64,000 bases of DNA from Candidatus Gastranaerophilales bacterium (lineage in GTDB: Bacteria; Cyanobacteriota; Vampirovibrionia; Gastranaerophilales; Gastranaerophilaceae), in assembly GCA_947587615.1 (NCBI GenBank), contig CANPYC010000001.1, forward strand, positions 61,539-125,538. Direction: 5' to 3'. This document shows, one piece after another, positions 34,724 through 42,431 of this stretch. Position 1 is the stretch's first letter; every line of letters begins with the position of its first letter. Below the pieces are notes generated by a model, which was not told where the DNA came from, ran no database searches, and was given only the letters and a program-made list of their open reading frames with translations. The position numbers and the translations under genes were made by a program.

Positions 34724-36121
34724 TTATTCTTCTTTTTCTTTAATTGTAACGGATATAAATGCTGATATAATAAGCATTATAGCTCCGAATAAGAAAGCAT
34801 AATCCCAGTGGTTATTAATATAGCCTTCAGACATCTTATAGGTTGAAATATTAATAAACCAGGCTAAAAGCGTACAAACAAGAACCTGCGGAGCGGAAAT
34901 AAATATGTTAAATATTCCCATTGCAGAGCCTTCCGTACCTTCTTTAATATATTTAGATAACATTGCAAAAGGTAAAGCCAATGTTGAAGCCCAGCCTATA
35001 CCCGCTAAACCCATTGCGGCAAATACCGTTACTTTATTTGGAACTAAAGCCATTAGAATATAGGCAATTGCCATAATTAAAAGAGAAATAGCATGAACTC
35101 TTTTATTACCTTTAGCTTCCGCCATCTTAGCAATAGGAATTGCAATTATAAAACAAATTAAATTAAAGAATGCAAAGCAAATAGAAGAATAGTTTTGAGC
35201 TTCAACCTGTTTTGCTTCAAATAAATCAATAACATTTTGAGCTAAAGTTGCAGTGTTTGGAATTTGATAGAGAATATGAACAACATATTGCGTAAAGAAA
35301 ATTAAAAGGCTCATTAAACCAATCCATGTAAAAAATTGCATCATACAAATTTTACCTACTTCAGGGCTTGCGTTTAAAAAGTCTTTAACATTTTCAATGA
35401 ATGGTTTTGAAGCTGTTTTTTTAGCTTCCAGTTTTTTTTCAATCATTACTTCTTTACTTGGCATGTGTTCCCTGAATGTTAAACAAGTCCAGAGCATGCC
35501 TAAGATAAAAGCAATACCTGCCATTGTAAATTGTGCGTCAATTGACATTTGATAGTTGAATAAATATTTTAAAGCGGGTGCTGCGCCTGCTGCAACAACA
35601 GAACCAAGACCGATTGCAAAACTTAAAAAAGAATTTGCAATTGCATGCTGACTTTTATCTATATTATCGGGTACAAGCGCTCTATAAGGCCCTTGAGCAG
35701 CATTAACGCATGCGTCAATTACCCAGATAAATATTGCTGCAATAAATAATGCAAGCCAAGTAGGATGATTTTGACCGAATAAACCGCTTAAAAATTCGCT
35801 CTTTGGTAATAATACTAAACCAACAGCACCAAACAGAGCACCAAAAAACAAATAAGGTATTCTTCTTCCAAAACGAGTAAACGTATTATCAGACAGAGCT
35901 CCTATTATCGGCTGAACAACAATTCCCGTAACGGGCCCCGCCAACCAAATTAAACCGTATAATAGGGGACTTGCACCTAACGATTCTGTTAAAGGTCCTG
36001 ATAAAATAATTCTCATTTGCCATGCGAATTGTAAACCAAAAAAACCTATACAGAAATTTAACAATTGACCCGAGTTCAGTTTCCTTAAACCGTTATCATT
36101 TGTACTTTCTTCCCTGGACAT
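34724..36121 (-). CDS. MFS sugar transporter, GPH/SLC45-like
   Basis: Twelve-helix sugar:cation symporter. The 465 residues show the signature loop after helix 2, SDNTFTRFGRRIPYLF (D-x(5)-R-x-G-R-R-x-P), the WLAGPVTGIVVQPIIGALSD helix before it, and ACVNAAQGPYRALVPD in helix 4-5, all as in plant/bacterial sucrose-maltose porters. It has a strong GGAGG ribosome-binding site 5 nt before the ATG, which contrasts with the site-less starts in this window. Substrate cannot be fixed from sequence; alpha-glucosides are likely by family. Confidence 0.88.
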   Translation of the reverse strand: MSREESTNDNGLRKLNSGQLLNFCIGFFGLQFAWQMRIILSGPLTESLGASPLLYGLIWLAGPVTGIVVQPIIGALSDNTFTRFGRRIPYLFFGALFGAVGLVLLPKSEFLSGLFGQNHPTWLALFIAAIFIWVIDACVNAAQGPYRALVPDNIDKSQHAIANSFLSFAIGLGSVVAAGAAPALKYLFNYQMSIDAQFTMAGIAFILGMLWTCLTFREHMPSKEVMIEKKLEAKKTASKPFIENVKDFLNASPEVGKICMMQFFTWIGLMSLLIFFTQYVVHILYQIPNTATLAQNVIDLFEAKQVEAQNYSSICFAFFNLICFIIAIPIAKMAEAKGNKRVHAISLLIMAIAYILMALVPNKVTVFAAMGLAGIGWASTLALPFAMLSKYIKEGTEGSAMGIFNIFISAPQVLVCTLLAWFINISTYKMSEGYINNHWDYAFLFGAIMLIISAFISVTIKEKEE

Positions 36122-36190
36122 TTTTCCTCCGTATGCTTAAATCAACATTACAATTTTACATTAATATTTTTTAATTGTAAAATTGTAAAC

Positions 36191-38065
36191 ATGAAAAGAA
36201 TATTATTTTTATTATTGAGTTTACTTTTAGTAAATCCTGTTATGGCACTTAGTGAAAGAAGTGTGATTAGAGTTGCCATATCTAATCAAAATTTTTCCAA
36301 TTTTGAACATTACGAGGTTAAGTTGAGTTCATTGGGCATTATTAAAGTTATCGACATGTCGAAAAATTCTCAACTTGAAACAATACCTCAAAACAGTATT
36401 GTCAGAGTGTATATGAAAAACAATCTGTTTAATGTATCTCTTGACGATAAATTAATTTATGAGAACTTATCAGGGCCTCTTTTGTTTAACTCAAACTCAA
36501 ATCTGCAAATCGAAGGTTTGAACAGAAAAGGCGACCCTGCTAAATATATGGGCATGATTGAGCTTAAAAAGTCAAAAAGCGAAAATGCTTTTAATATAGT
36601 TAATGTTATTGATATGCAAAATTATTTAAGAGGCGTTGTTTCAAATGAAATGCCCGTAACGTTTGGTTTAGAAGCACTTAAAGCCCAGAGTATCGCAGCA
36701 AGAAACTATGCTCAAAATGCGGACATGTCACCTAATTATGACCTTGTTGATTCAACTGCGGCACAGGTATACTACGGTGTTAATTCGTATAGAGATATTT
36801 CAGACAATGCCGTTAATCAAACCAAAGGAATTTATGCTCTCTATAAAGGTAAACCGATTACCGCTCTTTACTTTTCAACAAGCCCCGGTATAACGGATGA
36901 TTGGGATAATGTCTTTGGAGACAGTTCCTCTTATAATTCCCATCCTTACTTAAAGCCAAAGTACGATAAGGAAGGTCAAAAGCCGCTTAGAACGGAAGAG
37001 GATGTAAAAAAATTCTATTCTTCAACCATAGGAGGAATTGACACAAATTCGCCTAAATACCGTTGGAATATTGACTTTACAAGAGAAGAGCTTGAAACAA
37101 TATTAAACAAAACCTTATTAGAACAATCAAAAACAGGTTTAATTGAGCCTAAGTTTACAAAAACCGATAAACTTGAAGGCTTAAAAGAAATTAAGCCGCT
37201 AAAAAGAACTGAATCAGGTAAAATTACCGAGCTTGAAATCATAGCCAAATCGGGTAAGTATAAAATTCAAAAAGAACTTACAATAAGAAGGGTTTTAAAG
37301 AAAAATAATTCAATGCTTCCGAGTGCTAACTTTTTTGTTGAAACAACGGGAGAAGAGTATTTGGTATCTAGGGAAAATACTAAAGCTGAAAACACTAAAA
37401 ATATTGAATTAAAAAAGCCCGAACAAAATAAAATCGAGCTTGCTAAAAACGAGCCTGCTAAAACGGAAATAAAAAAAGAAATTGTACTAAGAGAAGATGT
37501 TAAGCTTAAAGATAAAATTGAGCTAAAAACCGATGTAAATAAAGATAAAACTAAAGAAGATAAAATCAACGAAAAGCTCAAAGAACAAAAAGAGCCAATT
37601 AAGCTTGCGCTTGCTAAAGAAAAGTATCCCTCTCAATTTAAATTCAGAGGGGGCGGCTTCGGGCACGGTGTCGGCATGAGCCAGTTTGGTGCTTATAATA
37701 TGGCAAAAGCGGGAAAGAAATTTCCTGAAATATTAAAACATTACTACACGGATATTAATATTTCCACAATCGTAAAAGAAGTATTGTTTAATGAATTTGA
37801 CGTTCATTATATCAGCGAATTTTATTTTGATAAAAATGCTTTTAAGGAAGCCTATCTTGTTATTGACAACAAAAAGAACGCTTCCGAGTTTCCTTTTGTA
37901 ATTAATGAGTATGTATTCAATGAAACAAAAACAATAGCAAACAATAAATTTGTTAAAATTAATATCACGCAATATTTAAAAAACGGCTTAAATACGGTAA
38001 ATTTTGCACCTTTGACAAAGGAAAACAAAGGCAAAGTCGTGCAATATCGTGTGGAGTTCTTGTAA
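36191..38065 (+). CDS. SpoIID/LytB-domain protein
   Basis: Exported peptidoglycan-binding protein; SpoIID relatives are lytic transglycosylases acting on denuded glycan. The 624 residues begin with a signal peptide (MKRILFLLLSLLLVNPVMA). The SpoIID domain has NYLRGVVSNEMPVTFGLEAL with the candidate catalytic Glu, AQSIAARNYA, and at about 490 GGGFGHGVGMSQFGAYNMA. A Lys/Glu-rich low-complexity linker (about 395-475, ELKKPEQNK, KNEPAKTE, KEDKINEKLKEQ) interrupts the domain, and a C-terminal extension of about 100 residues may be a second beta domain. TAAAAT lies 7 nt before the ATG and there is no Shine-Dalgarno. murJ follows directly. Confidence 0.87.
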   Translation: MKRILFLLLSLLLVNPVMALSERSVIRVAISNQNFSNFEHYEVKLSSLGIIKVIDMSKNSQLETIPQNSIVRVYMKNNLFNVSLDDKLIYENLSGPLLFNSNSNLQIEGLNRKGDPAKYMGMIELKKSKSENAFNIVNVIDMQNYLRGVVSNEMPVTFGLEALKAQSIAARNYAQNADMSPNYDLVDSTAAQVYYGVNSYRDISDNAVNQTKGIYALYKGKPITALYFSTSPGITDDWDNVFGDSSSYNSHPYLKPKYDKEGQKPLRTEEDVKKFYSSTIGGIDTNSPKYRWNIDFTREELETILNKTLLEQSKTGLIEPKFTKTDKLEGLKEIKPLKRTESGKITELEIIAKSGKYKIQKELTIRRVLKKNNSMLPSANFFVETTGEEYLVSRENTKAENTKNIELKKPEQNKIELAKNEPAKTEIKKEIVLREDVKLKDKIELKTDVNKDKTKEDKINEKLKEQKEPIKLALAKEKYPSQFKFRGGGFGHGVGMSQFGAYNMAKAGKKFPEILKHYYTDINISTIVKEVLFNEFDVHYISEFYFDKNAFKEAYLVIDNKKNASEFPFVINEYVFNETKTIANNKFVKINITQYLKNGLNTVNFAPLTKENKGKVVQYRVEFL

Positions 38066-38066
38066 T

Positions 38067-39680
38067 ATGAGCTCAAACGAATGTACGCAGGCTAAAACAA
38101 AAAACCCCAGTCTTTTAAAAAGTGCAGGCTTGATTGTTGCAGTTATACTGTTGTCTAAAATAATCGGTTTTTTAAGAGATATTATTGTTGCAAATTACTA
38201 TGGCGCAAGCCTTGTATCAGACGCATATTTTTATGCTTATCAAATTCCCGCTTTGGCTATTGTTATCTTGGGCGGAATGGGCGGGCCTTTTCATAGCGCA
38301 ACCGTCAGTGTTTTTTCAAAAGTCATTAAAGATTTTAGCGCAAAACCAACTCAAGAAGCAAAAAAACTCTTTAACACTTATGAAACATTTTCGATGCTTG
38401 TTTTTGGGTTAATTGCTTTAATTTGCGCTTTATTTCCTCATCAGGTTATGAATATTATAATTTCTCAAGCTTCTGATGAGTTGTCTTCGCTTGCCGCATA
38501 TCACTTAAGAATAATGTCGCCCGTTATCTTTATCGGCGCTGTTTTGGGGCTTTATTACGGAATACTTGTTACTTATAACAGGTTTTTACTTCCAAATGTT
38601 GCTCCTTCAATGCTCTCAGTCGGAATTATTGCCACTTTGTTTTTTTCAAAAGGCGATAATACAGGGTTTTATTTAGCCGTTGGTACAACAATCGGTGCGC
38701 TTTTACAGGTTCTTGTTCAATCGCCCGTTGTAATGAAGCTCGGGTATTCATTTAAACCATGCTTTGATTTTTTTCATAATAAAAATTTTAACGAGATAAT
38801 GGAGCTTTTAATGCCTGCTTTTTTATCTTCCACAATCGGTCAGATTGGAATTTATGTTGATATATTCTTTGCTTCATCTCTTGCAGAAGGGCAGTGGACG
38901 GCTTACGGGTATGCAAACAGAATTTTTCAATTCCCGACGGGGTTAATGTTATCCGCTCTTTTAGTACCTTTATTTCCTTTGTTTTCAAAACTTGTTGCAA
39001 AAGGCGAATTTGACGAAGTGAGAAAATATTTTAATAAAGGTGTAGGGTCTTTAATTTTTGTTGCCGCTTTTATGATGATATTTATTTTTATATCTCGTGT
39101 AGATTTAATTACAATAGCGCTTGAAAGAGGCGCATTTTCCCATGAGGCTACTTTAATGGTTGCTGATGTTCTCTTTTTTATTACATTATCAATCATTCCT
39201 TATATGTTTAGAGACTCAATTACTCGTCTTTATTATTCTTTTAATGATTCAAAAACACCCTTTTTTATTGCAATGGGTTCAATATTTTTAAAACTTATTT
39301 TTAACTCAATTCTTGTAAAACCTTTGGGGATTAACGGCATTGCTCTATCTACCGCCATAATTACATTAATTAACGGAATACTTTTGGCAATATTAATAAG
39401 AAAAAAAATCTCAATAGGTTACAGACACTTTTTTAATGAAGTTTTTAGAATTTTATCCTGCGCATTTATAACTTATATTATCGGTTGGTGTTTAAATAAG
39501 TTTCTTGCAAGATATTTTGCTTTCGGTATGGTAAGCTTAATTATTAAAGTTGCAATTATTTTTATTGTTTTATCTTTAATTTACATTGGTTTATCTTATT
39601 TATTTAAAGTTGAATATTTTTCTGATGTTAAAGAAAAAATAAAGAATAAATTTTTTAAAAAAGGCGGTGCAAATGCTTAA
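38067..39680 (+). CDS. murJ: Lipid II flippase MurJ (MviN)
   Basis: Flips lipid-linked peptidoglycan precursors across the inner membrane. The 537 residues have about 14 predicted transmembrane segments and the N-terminal block AGLIVAVILLSKIIGFLRD with VANYYGASLVSDAYFYAYQIP, then GGAFHS-like GMGGPFHSATVSVF. The start at ATG 38067 (one base after the SpoIID stop) is preferred over GTG 38049, which lies inside the upstream gene. The stop overlaps the next gene by 8 bp. The link with a SpoIID-like protein fits cell wall work. Confidence 0.93.
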   Translation: MSSNECTQAKTKNPSLLKSAGLIVAVILLSKIIGFLRDIIVANYYGASLVSDAYFYAYQIPALAIVILGGMGGPFHSATVSVFSKVIKDFSAKPTQEAKKLFNTYETFSMLVFGLIALICALFPHQVMNIIISQASDELSSLAAYHLRIMSPVIFIGAVLGLYYGILVTYNRFLLPNVAPSMLSVGIIATLFFSKGDNTGFYLAVGTTIGALLQVLVQSPVVMKLGYSFKPCFDFFHNKNFNEIMELLMPAFLSSTIGQIGIYVDIFFASSLAEGQWTAYGYANRIFQFPTGLMLSALLVPLFPLFSKLVAKGEFDEVRKYFNKGVGSLIFVAAFMMIFIFISRVDLITIALERGAFSHEATLMVADVLFFITLSIIPYMFRDSITRLYYSFNDSKTPFFIAMGSIFLKLIFNSILVKPLGINGIALSTAIITLINGILLAILIRKKISIGYRHFFNEVFRILSCAFITYIIGWCLNKFLARYFAFGMVSLIIKVAIIFIVLSLIYIGLSYLFKVEYFSDVKEKIKNKFFKKGGANA

Positions 39681-40221
39681 AAGCGCTGAAGTATTAGCTT
39701 TTAAAACAGATACGGTCTGGGGTTTTGGAGCACACCCTTTGGATAAGCTTGCGATTAATAAAATTTATGAAATTAAAAAAAGAGATAAAAATAAACCTTT
39801 AATTCTAATGAGCGATAATATCGACTCTTTAAAAAAATATGTTGAATATATCCCTCCCTATGCTCTTGATTTAATTGGAAAACACCTGCCGGGCGGTTTA
39901 ACTTTGATATTTAAAAAATCAAAATATTGTTCTGATTTAATAACATCAAACCTTGATAGCGTAGGTATAAGAATACCAAACAGCCCTGATTTTTTTAATA
40001 TTGTTGATAAAATCGAAGGAAGGGTTTTAGCAACAACTTCTTGCAATGTTTCAAGCGAAGCTCCCGTAAAAAATTATCTTGAAGCAAAAGAAAAATTTTC
40101 AAAATATGCAACAATAATTAAGCCGATTGAAGACACTGAAAACAAAAATTTGCCATCAACCGTAATTCTGTGTAATAATGATACTTATAAGGTGTTAAGA
40201 TTAGGAGCTGTTGTGCTATGA
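39673..40221 (+). CDS. L-threonylcarbamoyladenylate synthase (TsaC/Sua5/YrdC family)
   Basis: Makes threonylcarbamoyl-AMP for the t6A37 modification of tRNA. The 182 residues form a single YrdC domain: VLAFKTDTVWGFGAHPLDK, IYEIKKRDKNKPLILMSDN, LPGGLTLIFKKS, and SVGIRIPNSPDF, with TTSCNVSSEAPVKN near the end. No C-terminal Sua5 domain is present. The start is ATG 39673 (the GTG at 39667 is an alternative), overlapping murJ by 8 bp. The stop overlaps the next gene start (ATGA), so translation is coupled. Confidence 0.9.
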   Translation: MLKSAEVLAFKTDTVWGFGAHPLDKLAINKIYEIKKRDKNKPLILMSDNIDSLKKYVEYIPPYALDLIGKHLPGGLTLIFKKSKYCSDLITSNLDSVGIRIPNSPDFFNIVDKIEGRVLATTSCNVSSEAPVKNYLEAKEKFSKYATIIKPIEDTENKNLPSTVILCNNDTYKVLRLGAVVL

Positions 40222-40511
40222 AAAAAGTTTGTTTGATTTTATCTTTGCTTATTTTGCCTTTTGCAGCAGCAAGAGAAGAAGTACCGATATTGATTGACAA
40301 TGCTTCAATAGTTACGGAATACGAAGAACCTGATTTAAATATGATTAATACCGACAATATGAGAAGGTCGGAAAAAATTAAAGAAGCACAACAAGAAGCC
40401 TCTAAAAACAATCAAACCTCAAGATTAAAACTGGATACAAGAGCAATTAACCATCAAAGAGCTCTTGATTTTACAACAAAACAGAATAATTCAATGTTAC
40501 CTTTGTTTTAA
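40218..40511 (+). CDS. Small secreted protein, 97 aa
   Basis: A signal peptide (MKKVCLILSLLILPFAAA) precedes a mature part that is acidic then Gln/Lys/Asn-rich (KEAQQEASKNNQTSRLK). I do not recognise it. Its ATG overlaps the TsaC stop by 4 bp (ATGA). It looks like the last gene of the spoIID-murJ-tsaC run. Confidence 0.6.
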   Translation: MKKVCLILSLLILPFAAAREEVPILIDNASIVTEYEEPDLNMINTDNMRRSEKIKEAQQEASKNNQTSRLKLDTRAINHQRALDFTTKQNNSMLPLF

Positions 40512-40593
40512 AAATCTGTAACATTTAAGCAATATTTTTTCTTTATATGCCTTGTGTTGTTATTGAAGATAAGTTTAATAACAGGAATGGCTG

Positions 40594-41397
40594 ATGGAAA
40601 AAATTAATTCAATTTCTTTTAAAGGTGAAAATTCTAAAAAACAAAAGAAAAACTTAAAAGGCTCTTTGGCTTCTTATGCTATTGGTATCATTACTACAAA
40701 GGCATCATTGCCTGTGAGTTATTTTGCAGCAAAAAAAATGTTAAAATTGTCAGGATCGCTAAATACAGATGAAAAAGGTATTTTAAATGCGGCAGTTGAT
40801 AATGTTTTAAACAATAAAACAAATCTTGCAAAAAAAGGCGCAGTTATAAAAAATACGACCAATTCACCGGGCGGATTTTTAAAAAACATTATTTTAATAA
40901 ACAGAGATGATTTTCCTCTTAGCACATTCCATGAAATGGGTCATGCATTTAATTTTAATAATTCCGTCTTCTGGAAAACAATGCAAAAAATGAGAAGAGC
41001 GGGTACGGCGCTGACATCTTTAATCTTATTTTTTGTTGCATTTTCTAAAGAATCCAAACCCCAAGACGGTAAGGAATTAACAAAAGCTCAAAAATTTAAA
41101 AATAATTTAAGAAAATATTCACCGGCACTTGTTGCTGCTGCTATGCTGCCAACTGTTTTAGAAGAAGGTATGGCTACTTTAAGAGGCAATAAATGGGCAA
41201 GGGAAGTATTTGAAAAAACTCCGAAATTAGCTAAAAAAGTATCAAAAACAAATAAATGGGGATTTATATCTTATTGTGCCATGACGGCAGGTATTGCTTT
41301 TAGTGCTCACATAGTAAGACGAATTAAGGATTTATCAACTGCTAAAAAAGAAGGTTTTGCTCAATTTAACTCAAAAATGGAAGCCCATCAGGGGTAA
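40594..41397 (+). CDS. Membrane zinc-metalloprotease-like protein with lineage N-terminal tag
   Basis: The 267 residues carry a HExxH zinc motif, H113-E114-M-G-H117 in LSTFHEMGHAFNF, and a plausible third ligand Glu in VLEEGMATLRGN (190-197), the E-x-x-A/T pattern of gluzincins. Hydrophobic helices are at about 24-47, 138-151, 176-188 and 221-237. The N terminus MEKINSISFKGENSKK matches the short tag of other proteins in this window. AGGA lies 9 nt upstream. Family unknown to me; the catalytic role is inferred from the motif alone. It lies between two unrelated transcription units. Confidence 0.55.
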   Translation: MEKINSISFKGENSKKQKKNLKGSLASYAIGIITTKASLPVSYFAAKKMLKLSGSLNTDEKGILNAAVDNVLNNKTNLAKKGAVIKNTTNSPGGFLKNIILINRDDFPLSTFHEMGHAFNFNNSVFWKTMQKMRRAGTALTSLILFFVAFSKESKPQDGKELTKAQKFKNNLRKYSPALVAAAMLPTVLEEGMATLRGNKWAREVFEKTPKLAKKVSKTNKWGFISYCAMTAGIAFSAHIVRRIKDLSTAKKEGFAQFNSKMEAHQG

Positions 41398-41464
41398 AAA
41401 AATTAATCATTGTCTAAAATAATTGTTGCGCTAAAATATAAATATAGATAATGAGTTTAGTTAA

Positions 41465-42100
41465 ATGGTTGAAAATAAAGAAAATCTTTTATACTTTTTA
41501 GATAATAAGCCTTATATAAACATGACAAACGCATGCTCTAATACATGCGTTTTTTGTGTTCGTGATCAAAAAGAAGATGTTCAAGGGGCAAAACTCTGGC
41601 TTGATAAGGATAATACAACCGCACTTGATGTTATAGAACAGCTTAACGCTTCAAAAGATAGGCTTTTTGAGCAAAATGAAATTGTCTTTTGCGGATATGG
41701 CGAACCCTTAATAAAGCTTGATGAAGTAGTTGAAATTTCAAAATATATTAAAGAAAATTTCCCTAATTTAAAAATTAGAATAAATACAAACGGGCATGCA
41801 AATGCAATTCATAAGAAAAATGTTGCACCTATTCTAGCACCTTTAATTGATTCAATTTCAATCAGTTTAAATGCGCAAAACGAGAAAATGTATAATAAAA
41901 TTTCAAATCCAAAGATTGAAAACGCTTATGAAGAAGTAAAAAGGTTTATAAGAGCGTGCGTTGAAGAAAAAATCAAAACAACAGCAAGCGTTGTAGTTGG
42001 TGTTCCTGATTATCCGATTGACGCTAAAAGATGTGAAGAAATTGCAAAATCTTTAGGGGCTGATTTTAGAGCAAGAGAATGGATAAAAAACGGCTATTAG
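41465..42100 (+). CDS. Radical SAM protein, TatD-associated type
   Basis: Small radical SAM enzyme that splits S-adenosylmethionine with a [4Fe-4S] cluster. The 211 residues carry CSNTCVFCVRD (C-x3-C-x2-C, about 20-30), then IVFCGYGEPLIKLDEV (the GGE-like SAM motif) and IRINTNGHAN. The FCGYGEP block, the short length and the ending ASVVVGVPDYPIDAKRCEEIA with LGADFRARE resemble the TIGR04038 family often fused or linked to TatD nucleases. No tatD is next to it. The start ATG 41465 has no clear Shine-Dalgarno. Confidence 0.75.
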   Translation: MVENKENLLYFLDNKPYINMTNACSNTCVFCVRDQKEDVQGAKLWLDKDNTTALDVIEQLNASKDRLFEQNEIVFCGYGEPLIKLDEVVEISKYIKENFPNLKIRINTNGHANAIHKKNVAPILAPLIDSISISLNAQNEKMYNKISNPKIENAYEEVKRFIRACVEEKIKTTASVVVGVPDYPIDAKRCEEIAKSLGADFRAREWIKNGY

Positions 42101-42123
42101 AAAATAAAAAACAAAGAGGAAAA

Positions 42124-42429
42124 ATGAAAATTAATCCAATCACCTTTAAAAGCAGCAAACAAGATATAAGCCAAAACAAGCAGAATAATTCTGATTACGT
42201 GCTTTTTGATACAATAAGAGATAGAGAAATTTTAAAAGTTTATGATGAATTTCAAAGAAATCCTGAACTATCTGCAATTCATATAAGCTACGAAAAAGAA
42301 AAAGATAAAACTCCAAAAGTTAACATAGAAAAGCTTTATACAAGAACCACAAAAACTGTAAAAGCAAAAAACAACAAACCTTCGATTTTAGAAAGAATAA
42401 AACTGATGATAAATAGAAAGGATAAATAA
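42124..42429 (+). CDS. Small hypothetical protein with lineage N-terminal tag, 101 aa
   Basis: The start is ATG 42124, behind AGAGGAAAA, not the overlapping frame at 42079. The N terminus is MKINPITFKSSKQDISQ, again the tag I-x-(S/P)-I-(S/T)-F-K. The rest is basic and charged (YEKEKDKTPKVNIEK, RTTKTVKAKNNK) with no domain that I recognise. It lies between the radical SAM gene and the ADP-forming synthetase gene (2 bp gap to the latter), in an apparent operon. Confidence 0.55.
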   Translation: MKINPITFKSSKQDISQNKQNNSDYVLFDTIRDREILKVYDEFQRNPELSAIHISYEKEKDKTPKVNIEKLYTRTTKTVKAKNNKPSILERIKLMINRKDK

Positions 42430-42431
42430 AG

